Below are positions 8,466-17,194 of a stretch of 64,000 nucleotides of DNA, one piece after another. The DNA is from DATFDN01 sp963818885. Lineage in GTDB: Bacteria; Pseudomonadota; Alphaproteobacteria; Acetobacterales; Acetobacteraceae. The DNA is taken from contig CAWFTP010000001.1 of the NCBI GenBank assembly GCA_963818885.1, forward strand, positions 620,001-684,000, written 5' to 3'. Position numbers and translations under genes: made by a program. The notes under the pieces were generated by a model. The model was not told the origin of the DNA. It did not search any database and saw only the letters and a program-made list of their open reading frames with translations. How positions within the stretch are numbered: position 1 is the first letter of the stretch; each line of letters starts with the position of its first letter.

Positions 8466-9171
8466 GGTCGCCGACCTCGCTGTCTCCTATGGCGGATTGC
8501 GCGCGTTGCGCGGCGTGTCCCTCGCGGTCGGCGCGGGCCAGTTCGTCGCCGTGGTCGGCCCGAATGGCGCCGGCAAGACGACGCTGTTCAAGGCGATCGC
8601 GGGGGTCGTGCCCGCCGCCGGCGGGCGGATCATCTTCGACGGCGAGAACCTGCTCGCCCAGCCCGCCGCGCGGCGCTCCCATCTCGGCATCGCCCATGTC
8701 CCCGAAGGGCGGCAGGTCTTCAAGACGCTGACGGTGCGTGAGAATCTGGAGATGGGTGCCTATCCATCGAAGGGCCGGGCGCAGTTCCACCACACGCTGG
8801 ATCGCATCCACACGCTCTTTCCCGTGCTCGCCGAGCGTGCCCAGCAGCTCGCCGGAACGCTCTCCGGGGGCGAGCAGCAGATGCTCGCGATCGGCCGCGG
8901 CCTCGCCGCCGCGCCCCGCCTGCTGATGCTTGATGAGCCCTCGATGGGCCTTGCCCCCACTGTTGCCGACCTGATCTTCGAGCGGATCGCCCAGGTCCAC
9001 CGCGAGGACGGCCTTGCGATCCTGCTCGTCGAGCAACGCGTCGCCGAGGCGCTGGAGCTCGCCGACCGCGGCTTCGTGCTGGAGACGGGCGATATCGTGC
9101 TCGACGGCACATACCAGGAGTTGTCGGCGGACGATCGCATCCGCCGCGCCTATCTCGGGCTCGGCGTGTAG
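8458..9171 (+). CDS. livF: branched-chain-type ABC transporter ATP-binding protein (LivF-like)
   Basis: A 237-residue ATPase of the LivF type. Walker A is GPNGAGKTT near residue 34, the Q-loop region carries VPEGRQVFKTLTVRENLEMG near residue 81, the signature is LSGGEQQMLAIGRGL near residue 134, and Walker B is RLLMLDEPSMGL near residue 154. It pairs with the ATPase half of the upstream LivM-LivG fusion to power the importer. Its ATG overlaps the stop of the fusion gene by 8 bases, which implies translational coupling. The substrate-binding protein gene follows after a 72-base gap. Confidence 0.92.
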   Translation: MLEVADLAVSYGGLRALRGVSLAVGAGQFVAVVGPNGAGKTTLFKAIAGVVPAAGGRIIFDGENLLAQPAARRSHLGIAHVPEGRQVFKTLTVRENLEMGAYPSKGRAQFHHTLDRIHTLFPVLAERAQQLAGTLSGGEQQMLAIGRGLAAAPRLLMLDEPSMGLAPTVADLIFERIAQVHREDGLAILLVEQRVAEALELADRGFVLETGDIVLDGTYQELSADDRIRRAYLGLGV

Positions 9172-9243
9172 CCGCATCGCCTTTTGACGCGCCCCGCCGC
9201 ACGCGGCACGCTCGGCGTGACGACAACGGGGAGGAATGGGATC

Positions 9244-10485
9244 ATGAACAACAGGATCGCGCGGCGGACGGCGCTGGCGCTGGGCGGTGCAGCGGCGGCG
9301 GGTGTAGTGACACGTCGCGCATGGGCGCAGGCCAACCCGTCCGAGGTGAAGATCGCGATGCTGGTCCCGCTATCGGGACCGTGGGCGCGCGAGGGCATCC
9401 TCGAGCGCATGGGCGCCGAGATGGCGATCGACGACGTGAACAAGACGGGCGGGATCAAATCGCTCGGCGGGGCCAAGCTGACCCTGCTGCAATACGACAC
9501 GCAGGACAGCGCGGAGAAGGCGAAGGATGCCGCGCAGCGCATGATCGCCGAGCATCCGGACCTCTCGGGCGGCTTCGGCTGCTGGCTCTCCACGTTCACC
9601 TTGGCGGCGACCGAGGTGACGGAGCGCGCCAAGCTTCCCTGGTTCACGCTCTCCTATTCCGACGCCATCACCGGGCGCGGCTTCCACTACGTGTTCCAGA
9701 CCGCGGCGACCGCCGTGCAGCAGGCCGAGGATACCGTGCCGCTGGTGATGCAGGTTGCCGAGGCGGCGGGTACGCACCCGACGAAGGTCGCCTTCATCGG
9801 CGACAACACGGCGGCGACCGTCAGCTTCCGCAAGCCGCTCTTCTCGCATGTGTTCAAGGACCAGAACCTGACGGTGGTATGGGACAAGACGTACACACCG
9901 CCGCTGTCGGATGCGACTACGCTGGTACAGCCGGTGCGCGGCGCGCGGCCGGACTTCGTCCTGCTTGGCTCCACGAACGCGGGCGACGACAAGATGCTCG
10001 CCGACACGTTCGCCCAGTTCGGGATGCCCGCGTCGCGCCTGCCGCTGATCGGCAATGGCGGCCACTGGGCGACGCCGGAGTTGCTGAAGACGACGGGTGC
10101 TGACAACCTGCAGGGCATCCTGGTCGGCCTCGCGAACTGGCCCGGCAAGGAGCAGGAGGATCTGTCGAAACGCTTCATCGCCCGCACCGGCGAGAAGTGG
10201 TTCGGCCACGACTCGATCTTCGCCTATGGCCATGTGTTGGCGCTTGCGGCAGCGATCGACGCGGCGGGCTCGGCGGATCGCGTCAAGGTCGCCGACGCGA
10301 TCCGGGCGATGGACCTGACGACCGGCCCGGCCCTGTTCTTCCCCGGCCATCGCCTGAAGTTCGACGACAAGGGCCGGCGCGTCGGCGCGCAGATGGTAGC
10401 GGTGCAATGGCAGAGCGGCGTTCCCGTCACCGTCTTCCCGACCGAGACCGCTGCCGCCAAGGCGATCTGGAAGGCCCAGGCGTAG
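9244..10485 (+). CDS. ABC transporter substrate-binding protein, branched-chain type
   Basis: This is a periplasmic type I binding protein of 413 residues. The ATG at 9244, preceded by GGGGAGGAATGGG, begins a signal peptide of Tat character (RRTALALGG, ending at AWAQA). An upstream TTG in frame at 9184 was not used because the signal peptide starts at 9244. The mature protein starts VKIAMLVPLSGPWAREG, as in LivK/HAAT binding proteins, and keeps the GGFGCWLSTFTLAATEV region that contacts ligand in the family. It closes the livH-livMG-livF operon and should deliver substrate to that channel. The ligand cannot be deduced from the sequence. Confidence 0.9.
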   Translation: MNNRIARRTALALGGAAAAGVVTRRAWAQANPSEVKIAMLVPLSGPWAREGILERMGAEMAIDDVNKTGGIKSLGGAKLTLLQYDTQDSAEKAKDAAQRMIAEHPDLSGGFGCWLSTFTLAATEVTERAKLPWFTLSYSDAITGRGFHYVFQTAATAVQQAEDTVPLVMQVAEAAGTHPTKVAFIGDNTAATVSFRKPLFSHVFKDQNLTVVWDKTYTPPLSDATTLVQPVRGARPDFVLLGSTNAGDDKMLADTFAQFGMPASRLPLIGNGGHWATPELLKTTGADNLQGILVGLANWPGKEQEDLSKRFIARTGEKWFGHDSIFAYGHVLALAAAIDAAGSADRVKVADAIRAMDLTTGPALFFPGHRLKFDDKGRRVGAQMVAVQWQSGVPVTVFPTETAAAKAIWKAQA

Positions 10486-10488
10486 CCC

Positions 10489-11643
10489 TCACCGATGTCG
10501 ACGAAGGCGGCCCAGCGAGAGAGCGGCGAGCCCGCCGCCGAAGAGGACGAGTCCGGACGGCTCGGGCACCGTGAGGGCGGCGAACAGGCCGTCGCGCTCG
10601 CCGTTGATGCCATCGGTGAAGAAGAGCGTATTCGGATCGCCGCCGTTCGCGCCGTTCCCGAACATCAATGCCCACACACCGCCGGGGGTGTTGCCGCCGA
10701 CATCGACCGGGATGGTACCCTCCAGCACGCCGGTCATCGGATCGAACGCGTTGATCTCGCTCGCGGCGAAGCTGAAGTTGCCGACCAGCAGATCACCACC
10801 GAACTTGCCGAACGTGGCCGGCGCGAGCGCGAGTCCCCAAGGCGAGGCAAGCTCACTGCCGCTCACGAGGCGCCGCAGCAGCAGGCCGTTCTCGTCGTAG
10901 ACGTCGATCAGCCCCATCCCCGGCGTCGCGGCGATCTGGTTGGCGCGACCCGAAGGCGCGTAGGTCACGTAGACCTTGCCGCCGATATCCTCGACGTTGA
11001 ACGGGACAAATCCCGCGGGAAGATTGGGATCGGTGAATGCGCCCGGCAGGTTCAGCGGCGCGAACGTGCTGCCGAACACATCGATCCCGCCCTTCCCAGC
11101 GCCGTTCGCCGCGAACAGACGGGTTTGGGCGGCATTGACCGCGAGGCCGGTATACACCGCCCCTGGGGTTGTCGCCTGTACTACCGCGCTCGCTCCGTTG
11201 TCCCAGGCGGAGATCGTGCCGTTCAAGTTGGCGAAGATGAAGTGCGCCGCCTTTCCATCGCCGCCATTGCCCACGGGGAACGACGCGGCGTTGACATTGT
11301 TGACCTGACCGGTCGGGCCCTGCGGGCCGGCACCGGTTGTGGGGATGCCGACGAACCCGCTCGGCGGGTTGATGTTCACCTTTCTGACATGGATGCTGCC
11401 CGTCACTGCGTAGAGCGTCGTGACGTTCGTCCCCTGGTCGGAGATCCAGAACGGACTCGTCGGGCTCTCGGAAACGCCCCAGGAGTTCTTCAGCTCGGGG
11501 TCGGTGAGCAAAGCCAGTCCCGGAATGTCGGACACGAGGTTGGTCTGAACGTAGGGCCCAGCCTCGGCCCGTCCGACGCCTAACGCGGCCAGCGCGATGG
11601 CAGAGGCCAACACGGGCTTTCGACACCACGGCTTTGGCGGCAT
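10489..11643 (-). CDS. TIGR03118 family protein with PEP-CTERM sorting signal
   Basis: A 384-residue exported protein. An N-terminal signal peptide (ASAIALAALGVGRAEA) is followed by the TIGR03118 hallmark NLVSDIPGLALLTDPELKNS and repeated beta-propeller-like segments such as LKNSWGVSESPTSPFWISD and SPWGLALAP. The C-terminus has the PEP-CTERM layout: VPEPSG, a hydrophobic helix and the basic tail GRLRRHR. Such proteins are sorted by an exosortase/archaeosortase-type system in biofilm-forming Gram-negative bacteria. No exosortase is visible in this window. The gene is convergent with the binding-protein gene, with only 3 bases between their stops, and its function is unknown. Confidence 0.85.
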   Translation of the reverse strand: MPPKPWCRKPVLASAIALAALGVGRAEAGPYVQTNLVSDIPGLALLTDPELKNSWGVSESPTSPFWISDQGTNVTTLYAVTGSIHVRKVNINPPSGFVGIPTTGAGPQGPTGQVNNVNAASFPVGNGGDGKAAHFIFANLNGTISAWDNGASAVVQATTPGAVYTGLAVNAAQTRLFAANGAGKGGIDVFGSTFAPLNLPGAFTDPNLPAGFVPFNVEDIGGKVYVTYAPSGRANQIAATPGMGLIDVYDENGLLLRRLVSGSELASPWGLALAPATFGKFGGDLLVGNFSFAASEINAFDPMTGVLEGTIPVDVGGNTPGGVWALMFGNGANGGDPNTLFFTDGINGERDGLFAALTVPEPSGLVLFGGGLAALSLGRLRRHR

Positions 11644-11751
11644 GCCTCGTCCTCCCGATTACGGCGTTCTGGCGGGGGCAATGGCGATGCCAGCTGGCCG
11701 GCAACCACTCCCTGGACCTACAACGCTCCGAGCGGACGGATATTCCCGACG

Positions 11752-11901
11752 ATGCTCGCGCCTGACTGGAAGCCGATCACCTGGACCGAGGCCGAGCGCA
11801 AGAAGGGCCAGGCGTGGGGCCTTCAGACCATCGAGAGCTTCCACACGCACGGCACGCCGCCATTGCCGGACGATTTGTCGGAGAAGGGGATCGCATCGTG
11901 A
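11752..11901 (+). CDS. small protein of unknown function, possible C-terminal gene remnant
   Basis: The frame from ATG 11752 to TGA 11901 encodes 49 residues beginning MLAPDWKPITWTEAERKKGQ. Its stop overlaps the GTG start of the GalB-GalC gene (GTGA), a classic coupling arrangement. The frame is open upstream to about 11641 without another obvious start and reads protein-like there (SWPATTPWTYNAPSGRIFP), so this may be the surviving C-terminus of a larger gene rather than a free small protein. I do not recognise the family. Confidence 0.4.
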   Translation: MLAPDWKPITWTEAERKKGQAWGLQTIESFHTHGTPPLPDDLSEKGIAS

Positions 11902-13304
11902 GCGGAACAGGCAAGACGGCGCTGGTCGTATCGGCGCATTCGGCGGATTTCGTGTGGCGCGCGGGCGGCGCGATCGCGCTGCACACGGATCGCGGCTTTG
12001 CGGTGACCGTGATCTGCCTCTCCTACGGCGAGCGCGGCAAATCCGCGAAGCTGTGGCGGCAGAACGATATGGCGCTCGGTCGGGTCAAGGCGGAGCGGCA
12101 GAAGGAGGCCGAGGCCGCCGCGAGGCATCTTGGCGTGGCCGACATCCAGTTCTGGGACCTGGGCGACTACCCGATCACGCTCTCGCAGGACTCGCTCTAC
12201 CGGCTGGTGGACGTCTATCGCGCGATACATCCCGCCTTCGTGCTCTCGCACTCAATGAAGGACATCTACAATCACGATCATCCGGCGGTGACCAACTTCG
12301 CCCAGCACGCGCGCATCATTGCGCAGGCGCACGGACACAATCCGGGCCAGAAGGTCCTCGGCGCCCCGCCGGTGTTCCTCTTCGAGCCGCACCAACCGGA
12401 ACAGTGCGATTGGAAGCCGAACGTGCTGCTCGACATCACGAGCGTCTGGGAGAGGAAGCGCGCCGCCATCGAGTGCATGGCCGGGCAGGAGCATCTGTGG
12501 GAATACTACACGCGGGTCGCCTTGCAGCGCGGCGCCCAGGCGGCCCGCAACTCCGACAAGAAGATCACCTATGGCGAGGGCTACGAGGCGGTGTTCCCGC
12601 ATGTCGTGGAGAGTTCTGGCATGAGCACGGTTTTCACGGACCCACCGCGTGCGCCCGAAAGGATCGTCGCCGGCTTCGCTGAACTCGGTGTCGCCACTGT
12701 GCACGAGGCGCAAGGCCGCGCCGGTCTCATGCTCCCCTACATGCGGCCGATCTACGCGGGCGCGCGGGCGGTCGGCACCGCCATCACGATCAGCCTGCCG
12801 CCGGCGGACAACTGGATGCTGCATGTCGCCGTGGAGCAGTGCCGGAACGGCGACATCGTCGTCGCCGCGCCCACATCGTTCAGCGATGCGGGCTATTTCG
12901 GCGAGCTGCTGGCGACATCGCTGGTCGCTCGCGGCGTGCGCGGCCTCGTGCTGGAGGCGGGCTGCCGCGATGTCGCCGACCTTACGCGCATGGGCTTTCC
13001 CGTCTGGTCGCGCGCGATCAGCGCGCAGGGGACGGTGAAGGAGACGCTCGGCTCGGTGAACGTTCCGCTGGTGTGCGCGGGCCAGCTCGTCCATCCCGGC
13101 GACCTGATCGCCGCCGATGATGACGGCGTCGTCGTGGTCAAGCGGGAGCGGGCCGAAGCCGTCCTTGCCGCGAGCCGCGAGCGGGAGGCGAAGGAGGCCG
13201 GCAACCGAACCCGGCTCCGGGCGGGCGAGCTAGGACTCGACCTCTACGGCATGCGCGAGACGCTCGCGCGCAAGGGGCTGACCTACAAGCCGTACGGCGC
13301 ATGA
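11898..13304 (+). CDS. GalB-GalC fusion: 4-oxalomesaconate hydratase (PIG-L fold) plus CHA aldolase (RraA fold)
   Basis: This is a two-domain enzyme of 468 residues. Residues 1 to about 240 form a PIG-L/MshB-like zinc domain closely resembling Pseudomonas GalB: LVVSAHSADFVWRAGGAIAL with AHxxD metal ligands, CLSYGERGKSAKLW, LSHSMKDIYNHDH, and CMAGQEHLWEYYTRVALQRG. GalB hydrates 4-oxalomesaconate to 4-carboxy-4-hydroxy-2-oxoadipate (CHA). Residues 245 to 468 form an RraA-fold aldolase like GalC/LigK, which splits CHA to pyruvate and oxaloacetate; key motifs are TVHEAQGRAGLM and GLVLEAGCRDVADL, the latter with the GCRD core that places the Arg and metal-binding Asp. Fusing two consecutive steps would channel CHA. 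The GTG start at 11898 overlaps the preceding small frame. The four-base overlap with the next gene indicates an operon. Confidence 0.85.
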   Translation: MSGTGKTALVVSAHSADFVWRAGGAIALHTDRGFAVTVICLSYGERGKSAKLWRQNDMALGRVKAERQKEAEAAARHLGVADIQFWDLGDYPITLSQDSLYRLVDVYRAIHPAFVLSHSMKDIYNHDHPAVTNFAQHARIIAQAHGHNPGQKVLGAPPVFLFEPHQPEQCDWKPNVLLDITSVWERKRAAIECMAGQEHLWEYYTRVALQRGAQAARNSDKKITYGEGYEAVFPHVVESSGMSTVFTDPPRAPERIVAGFAELGVATVHEAQGRAGLMLPYMRPIYAGARAVGTAITISLPPADNWMLHVAVEQCRNGDIVVAAPTSFSDAGYFGELLATSLVARGVRGLVLEAGCRDVADLTRMGFPVWSRAISAQGTVKETLGSVNVPLVCAGQLVHPGDLIAADDDGVVVVKRERAEAVLAASREREAKEAGNRTRLRAGELGLDLYGMRETLARKGLTYKPYGA

Positions 13305-14122
13305 CCCCGCTCAGCGCGGCGATCGGCCGCTACAAGCATACGGAGCTTTTGTTCGCCGATCCGCTGTTTCGCATCGAGCCATATCCCGCGATCAGCCGCG
13401 CCTTCGCGCCGATGGTGCGCGAGCAGCGCTTCGATGTGAGCGAGATGGCGATTGCGACCTTCCTGATGGCGCGCGCCACGGGCAGCGACCTCGTGCTGCT
13501 TCCGATCGTGCTCGCCGCGCGGTTTCAGAATTGCGCGCTGCTACGCCGCGCTGCCGATGCGTTCGGCCCCGGCGACCTGACGGGAAAGCGCATCGGCGTG
13601 CGCGCCTACAGCCAGACCACCGGGCTCTGGCTGCGCGGTATCCTGCAAGAGGAGCACGGGCTGCGTCCGGAGCAGGCACGCTGGGTGACGTTCGAGGACG
13701 CGCATGTCGCGATGTTCCGCGATCCGCCATGGGCCGAGCGTGCGCCGGCCAACTCGGACATGCTCACAATGCTGCGCGCGGGCGAACTCGATGCGGCCAT
13801 CTTCGGCGGCGACATGCCGTCCGGCGCCGATCTGGCGACCGTTTTCGCTGATCCGGACGCGGCGGGACGCGCCTTCCTCGCGCGTCACCATCTCATGCCG
13901 GTCAACCACATGGTCGTGGTGCGCGCCGAGGTCGCTCGGAGGGAGGGTGTCGCGTGCGCGCTGCTCGATCGCTTCCGCGCGGCGGGCAACCCGTTCGCGT
14001 CCGGCCGGGCGGCGCTCGATCCGTCTGTCGCGCTCGCGCTCCGCTACGCATCCGAGCAAGGCCTGCTGGCGCGCCCGTTGACGCTGAACGACGTGTGGGC
14101 AGGGCTGCCCACTGACAATTAG
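13301..14122 (+). CDS. 4,5-dihydroxyphthalate decarboxylase-like protein (periplasmic-binding fold)
   Basis: This 273-residue protein starts LSAAIGRYKHTELLFAD and contains DVSEMAIATFLMARA near residue 45 and LTGKRIGVRAYSQTTGLWLRG near residue 91. That pattern matches the 4,5-dihydroxyphthalate decarboxylase (Pht5) family, which uses a type II periplasmic-binding fold and yields protocatechuate from 4,5-dihydroxyphthalate. No signal peptide is present, which agrees with an enzyme rather than a binding protein. Its ATG overlaps the GalB-GalC stop (ATGA). Together they suggest phthalate or protocatechuate 4,5-cleavage metabolism. Many relatives annotated this way are uncharacterised, so the reaction is inferred. 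Confidence 0.65.
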   Translation: MTPLSAAIGRYKHTELLFADPLFRIEPYPAISRAFAPMVREQRFDVSEMAIATFLMARATGSDLVLLPIVLAARFQNCALLRRAADAFGPGDLTGKRIGVRAYSQTTGLWLRGILQEEHGLRPEQARWVTFEDAHVAMFRDPPWAERAPANSDMLTMLRAGELDAAIFGGDMPSGADLATVFADPDAAGRAFLARHHLMPVNHMVVVRAEVARREGVACALLDRFRAAGNPFASGRAALDPSVALALRYASEQGLLARPLTLNDVWAGLPTDN

Positions 14123-14140
14123 GCGACGCCCGGGTCGCGA

Positions 14141-14779
14141 TCAGCCGGACTTCTTCGCCAGACGTGCGCGCGCGGCGTTGCGACGGCTGGCGATGCGGCC
14201 GAGGGCGATCCGGAGCGGGAACTCGTCGATCTCCTTGGGGTCCCAATCCTCCAGGTACTCCGCGACCTCCGCATGGTCCGGGTGGTCCGGATCGGCGAGC
14301 GCATCGAGCATGCCGTAGAAGCCAGGGACGCCACCGCAATCCTCCGGCGGGTTGGCCCATTCGCCGCCGACATAATGGGGGTAGGACATACCGGGCGCAC
14401 CGGCCCGGATGCGAGTCACCGTCACACGATGCTCCCACGAGTCGCCAAAATCATAGAGATAGTCGATCCTCGTCCTGCCGGGCTTGAGCACGTCGCGCAG
14501 GCGCGCCTTGACCGCGTCCCGGCGAGGCAAGGTGCCCCAATCTTCGTCCATGGGAGGCCCATACTTCTGTCCATCTATGGTGAATTCCCACAGATGGTAG
14601 TCGAGCCAGCCCATCGTGATCTGAATTATATCGTGCAGCACCTTCAGCGTGATCGAGGTCGGCACTTCGACCTCCCGCCAGATCAGCGGGTCGGTATCCA
14701 TCAGCTCGATGTGCACCGAGCAGATTTGATTGAAGCTGTCGGCAGCAGCAATCTTGTCGGGCGACTTCGACGGGCTCAT
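14141..14779 (-). CDS. plasmid pRiA4b ORF-3 family protein
   Basis: This 212-residue protein has the hallmarks of the pRiA4b ORF-3/IS1096-passenger family: PLIWREVEVPTSITLKVLHD near residue 32, MGWLDYHLWEF near 55, IDYLYDFGDSWEHRVTV near 103, and a Gly/Pro block with NPPEDCGGVPGFY near 140. Members occur on plasmids and next to transposases but also as lone chromosomal genes. Their function is unknown. The ATG at 14779 was chosen because the conserved region starts soon after; the open frame upstream would run into the divergent gene. It is convergent with the decarboxylase-like gene. No transposase is nearby. Confidence 0.85.
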   Translation of the reverse strand: MSPSKSPDKIAAADSFNQICSVHIELMDTDPLIWREVEVPTSITLKVLHDIIQITMGWLDYHLWEFTIDGQKYGPPMDEDWGTLPRRDAVKARLRDVLKPGRTRIDYLYDFGDSWEHRVTVTRIRAGAPGMSYPHYVGGEWANPPEDCGGVPGFYGMLDALADPDHPDHAEVAEYLEDWDPKEIDEFPLRIALGRIASRRNAARARLAKKSG

Positions 14780-14845
14780 GACGACAGTCTGGCATTCGGC
14801 CGCCCGCGGTTCCAGATGGGGCCGGCGCTGCATGACGGAGGCACA

Positions 14846-17194
14846 ATGAGCTGGATCGGGCAACCCGTCAGGCGAGTCGAGGACGACCGGCTGCTGCGTG
14901 GCCAGGGCAGGTTCGTCGCCGACCTGCGGCTACCCGGCACGCTGGAGGCGGCGTTCGTGCGCAGCCCGCACGCCCATGCGCGAATCAAGTCGATCGACGC
15001 GGACGCGGCGCGACGCTTGCCGGGAATCGCCGCGGTCATCACCGCCGCCGATATCGCCGGGCGCACCGCGCCGATCTGCGTCGCCGGCGAGGTGCACACA
15101 CCGGAGCGTCTGCTGCACGCGCTCCGGCCCATCGATCGCGTGCAGCCGACGCCGCTGTTTCCCGACGAGCGGGCGACCTATGCCGGCCAGGCAGTGGCGA
15201 TGGTGATCGCCGAGAGCGCGGCCGACGCGGCGGATGCCGTGGAACGGCTCGCGATTGATTACGAGCCGCTGCCCGCCTTGATCGATCCGGTCGCGGCGCT
15301 CGCGCCGGACGCGCCGCTCCTGGAACCCGGATGGGGCACGAACCTAGCCCTCTCGGTGGCGACGACGAAGGGTGATCCGGACGCCGCATTCGCGAGCGCG
15401 CCGATTGTTGTCGAGGAGGTGTTTACCACCCAGCGCTACGCCGCCTCGCCGCTGGAGACGCGCGGCGTGCAGGCCAGCGTCGATCCGGTCACCGGGGATC
15501 TCACCGTCTGGGCCAGCACGCAGACCGCGCATGTGCTGCGTTCGCTCATCGCCGTCTCGCTCAAGATGCCAGTGGAGATGATCCGCGTGATCGCCTGCGA
15601 CGTGGGCGGCGGGTTCGGGCAGAAGGGCGTGCAGTCCGTCGAGGACATGCTGGTCGCGTTCGCGGCGATCGAGCTGCGGCGTCCTGTCCGCTGGATCGAG
15701 CAGCGCGGCGAGAACCTCACAGCCGCCCCCCATGCGCGCGACCAAATCCATCGCATCGCCGTCGCCGCGACGCCGGACGGACGCATCCTGGCGTTGCGCG
15801 ACAAGGTGACGATGAACTGCGGCGCCTACAACTTCCTTGGTCTGGTGGTGCCCTACAACTCGCTGTCGCACCTGCTCGGCCCGTACGACGTGCCGAACGC
15901 AGCGATCGAGGTGCAGGGCGTGCTGACCAACACGATGTACACGTCGCCCTACCGCGGCGCCGGCCGGCCGGAGGCGGTGTTCGCGATGGAACGCATCCTG
16001 GACCGGCTGGCCCGCCGTGTCGGCCTCGATCCCGCCGACATTCGCGGCCGCAACCTCGTTCCCGCTGCCGCGATGCCCTACGACACCGGCCTGCTGTATC
16101 GCGACGGGTTCCCGCAGGTCTACAATTCGGGCGACTTCCCGGAGCTGCTGCGCCGCGCGCGCCGCCTCGTCGATCTCGACACGTACCGCGCGATGCGCGG
16201 CAGGGTCTGGCCGGACGGCAAGCTGCGCGGGGTCGGCTTTTCGATCTATGTCGAAGGCACGGGCATGGGTCCGTTCGAGGGCGCCGCGCTGCGCGTGCTC
16301 GAATCCGGCCGCGTGCAGGTGGCGAGCGGTGCGTGCAGCTCCGGGCAAGGCCATCGGACCGTCTATGCTCAGATCGCCGCCGACGCGCTCGGCGTGCCGA
16401 TGGACCAGGTCGACGTGATCGGGGGAGACACGTCGGCAGTGCCCTTCGGCATTGGCACCATCGCAAGCCGCAGCACCGTGACCGCGGGCAACGCGATCCA
16501 CCAGGGCGCCCTCCAGCTGAAGGAACGCATCCTGAAGCTGGCGGGTGACATGATGGAGGCCGCAGCGGTTGATCTGGAGCTCGTCGATGGGCGGGTGCGC
16601 ATCGCGGGCGTGCCGGAGGGCGGCGTAACCTTGGCTGAGATCTCCCGCGAGGCCGCCGCAGCGGTATTGCGACGCGGCGCGCCGGGCGACGGATTGCTGA
16701 GCGAGATCGCGTATTTCCGCCCGCCGACCGTTACCTATTCCAGCGTGGCGAACGCCGCCGTGATCGCGCTCGATCCAGAAACCGGCATGGTCGAGGTGGA
16801 GCGCTTCATCGTCGTGCATGATTGCGGCCGGGTGGTGAACCCGCTGCTCGCAGAAGCGCAGATCATGGGCGGCGTGATGCAGGGCCTGGGCGGCATCCTG
16901 CTGGAGGCGATCGTCTACGACGAGCATGGTCAGGTGCTGAGCGGCAGCTTCATGGACTACGCGATGCCGACCGCCGACCGCATGCCGGAGTTCGTGCTGG
17001 ATCACATCGAGACCGCCTCCCCGCGCAACCCGCTCGGCGTGAAGGGCCTGGGCGAAGGCGGCGCGATCGGGCCGCCGGCGGCGATCGCCAATGCGGTGGA
17101 GGACGCAATTCCCGGCTCGGTCGTGCGCGGCGGGCCGCTGACCGCGGCGGCGGTGCTCAGCCTGCTGTCGGCAGCGCGGCAACCGGCGGGATAG
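14846..17194 (+). CDS. xanthine dehydrogenase family molybdopterin-binding subunit
   Basis: A 782-residue large subunit of the molybdenum hydroxylase family (xanthine/aldehyde/CO dehydrogenase type). It starts MSWIGQPVRRVEDDRLLRGQ, the usual opening for CoxL-like proteins, and has IRVIACDVGGGFGQKG near residue 249, the YRGAGRPEAVFAMERILDRL block near residue 369 and the C-terminal GVKGLGEGGAIGPPAAIANA near 730, whose Glu corresponds to the catalytic Glu of the family. It would hydroxylate an aromatic or aldehyde substrate with water as oxygen donor. The FAD and [2Fe-2S] subunits that normally accompany it are absent on both sides. The ATG at 14846 follows CGGAGGC. Its 3' end overlaps the convergent MFS gene by 38 bases. 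Confidence 0.9.
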   Translation: MSWIGQPVRRVEDDRLLRGQGRFVADLRLPGTLEAAFVRSPHAHARIKSIDADAARRLPGIAAVITAADIAGRTAPICVAGEVHTPERLLHALRPIDRVQPTPLFPDERATYAGQAVAMVIAESAADAADAVERLAIDYEPLPALIDPVAALAPDAPLLEPGWGTNLALSVATTKGDPDAAFASAPIVVEEVFTTQRYAASPLETRGVQASVDPVTGDLTVWASTQTAHVLRSLIAVSLKMPVEMIRVIACDVGGGFGQKGVQSVEDMLVAFAAIELRRPVRWIEQRGENLTAAPHARDQIHRIAVAATPDGRILALRDKVTMNCGAYNFLGLVVPYNSLSHLLGPYDVPNAAIEVQGVLTNTMYTSPYRGAGRPEAVFAMERILDRLARRVGLDPADIRGRNLVPAAAMPYDTGLLYRDGFPQVYNSGDFPELLRRARRLVDLDTYRAMRGRVWPDGKLRGVGFSIYVEGTGMGPFEGAALRVLESGRVQVASGACSSGQGHRTVYAQIAADALGVPMDQVDVIGGDTSAVPFGIGTIASRSTVTAGNAIHQGALQLKERILKLAGDMMEAAAVDLELVDGRVRIAGVPEGGVTLAEISREAAAAVLRRGAPGDGLLSEIAYFRPPTVTYSSVANAAVIALDPETGMVEVERFIVVHDCGRVVNPLLAEAQIMGGVMQGLGGILLEAIVYDEHGQVLSGSFMDYAMPTADRMPEFVLDHIETASPRNPLGVKGLGEGGAIGPPAAIANAVEDAIPGSVVRGGPLTAAAVLSLLSAARQPAG

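Noticed and set aside
15344..17182. Minus-strand open frame of 612 codons
   Set aside because: It lies fully inside the molybdenum hydroxylase gene, is rich in Arg, His and Asp, and has no motif.
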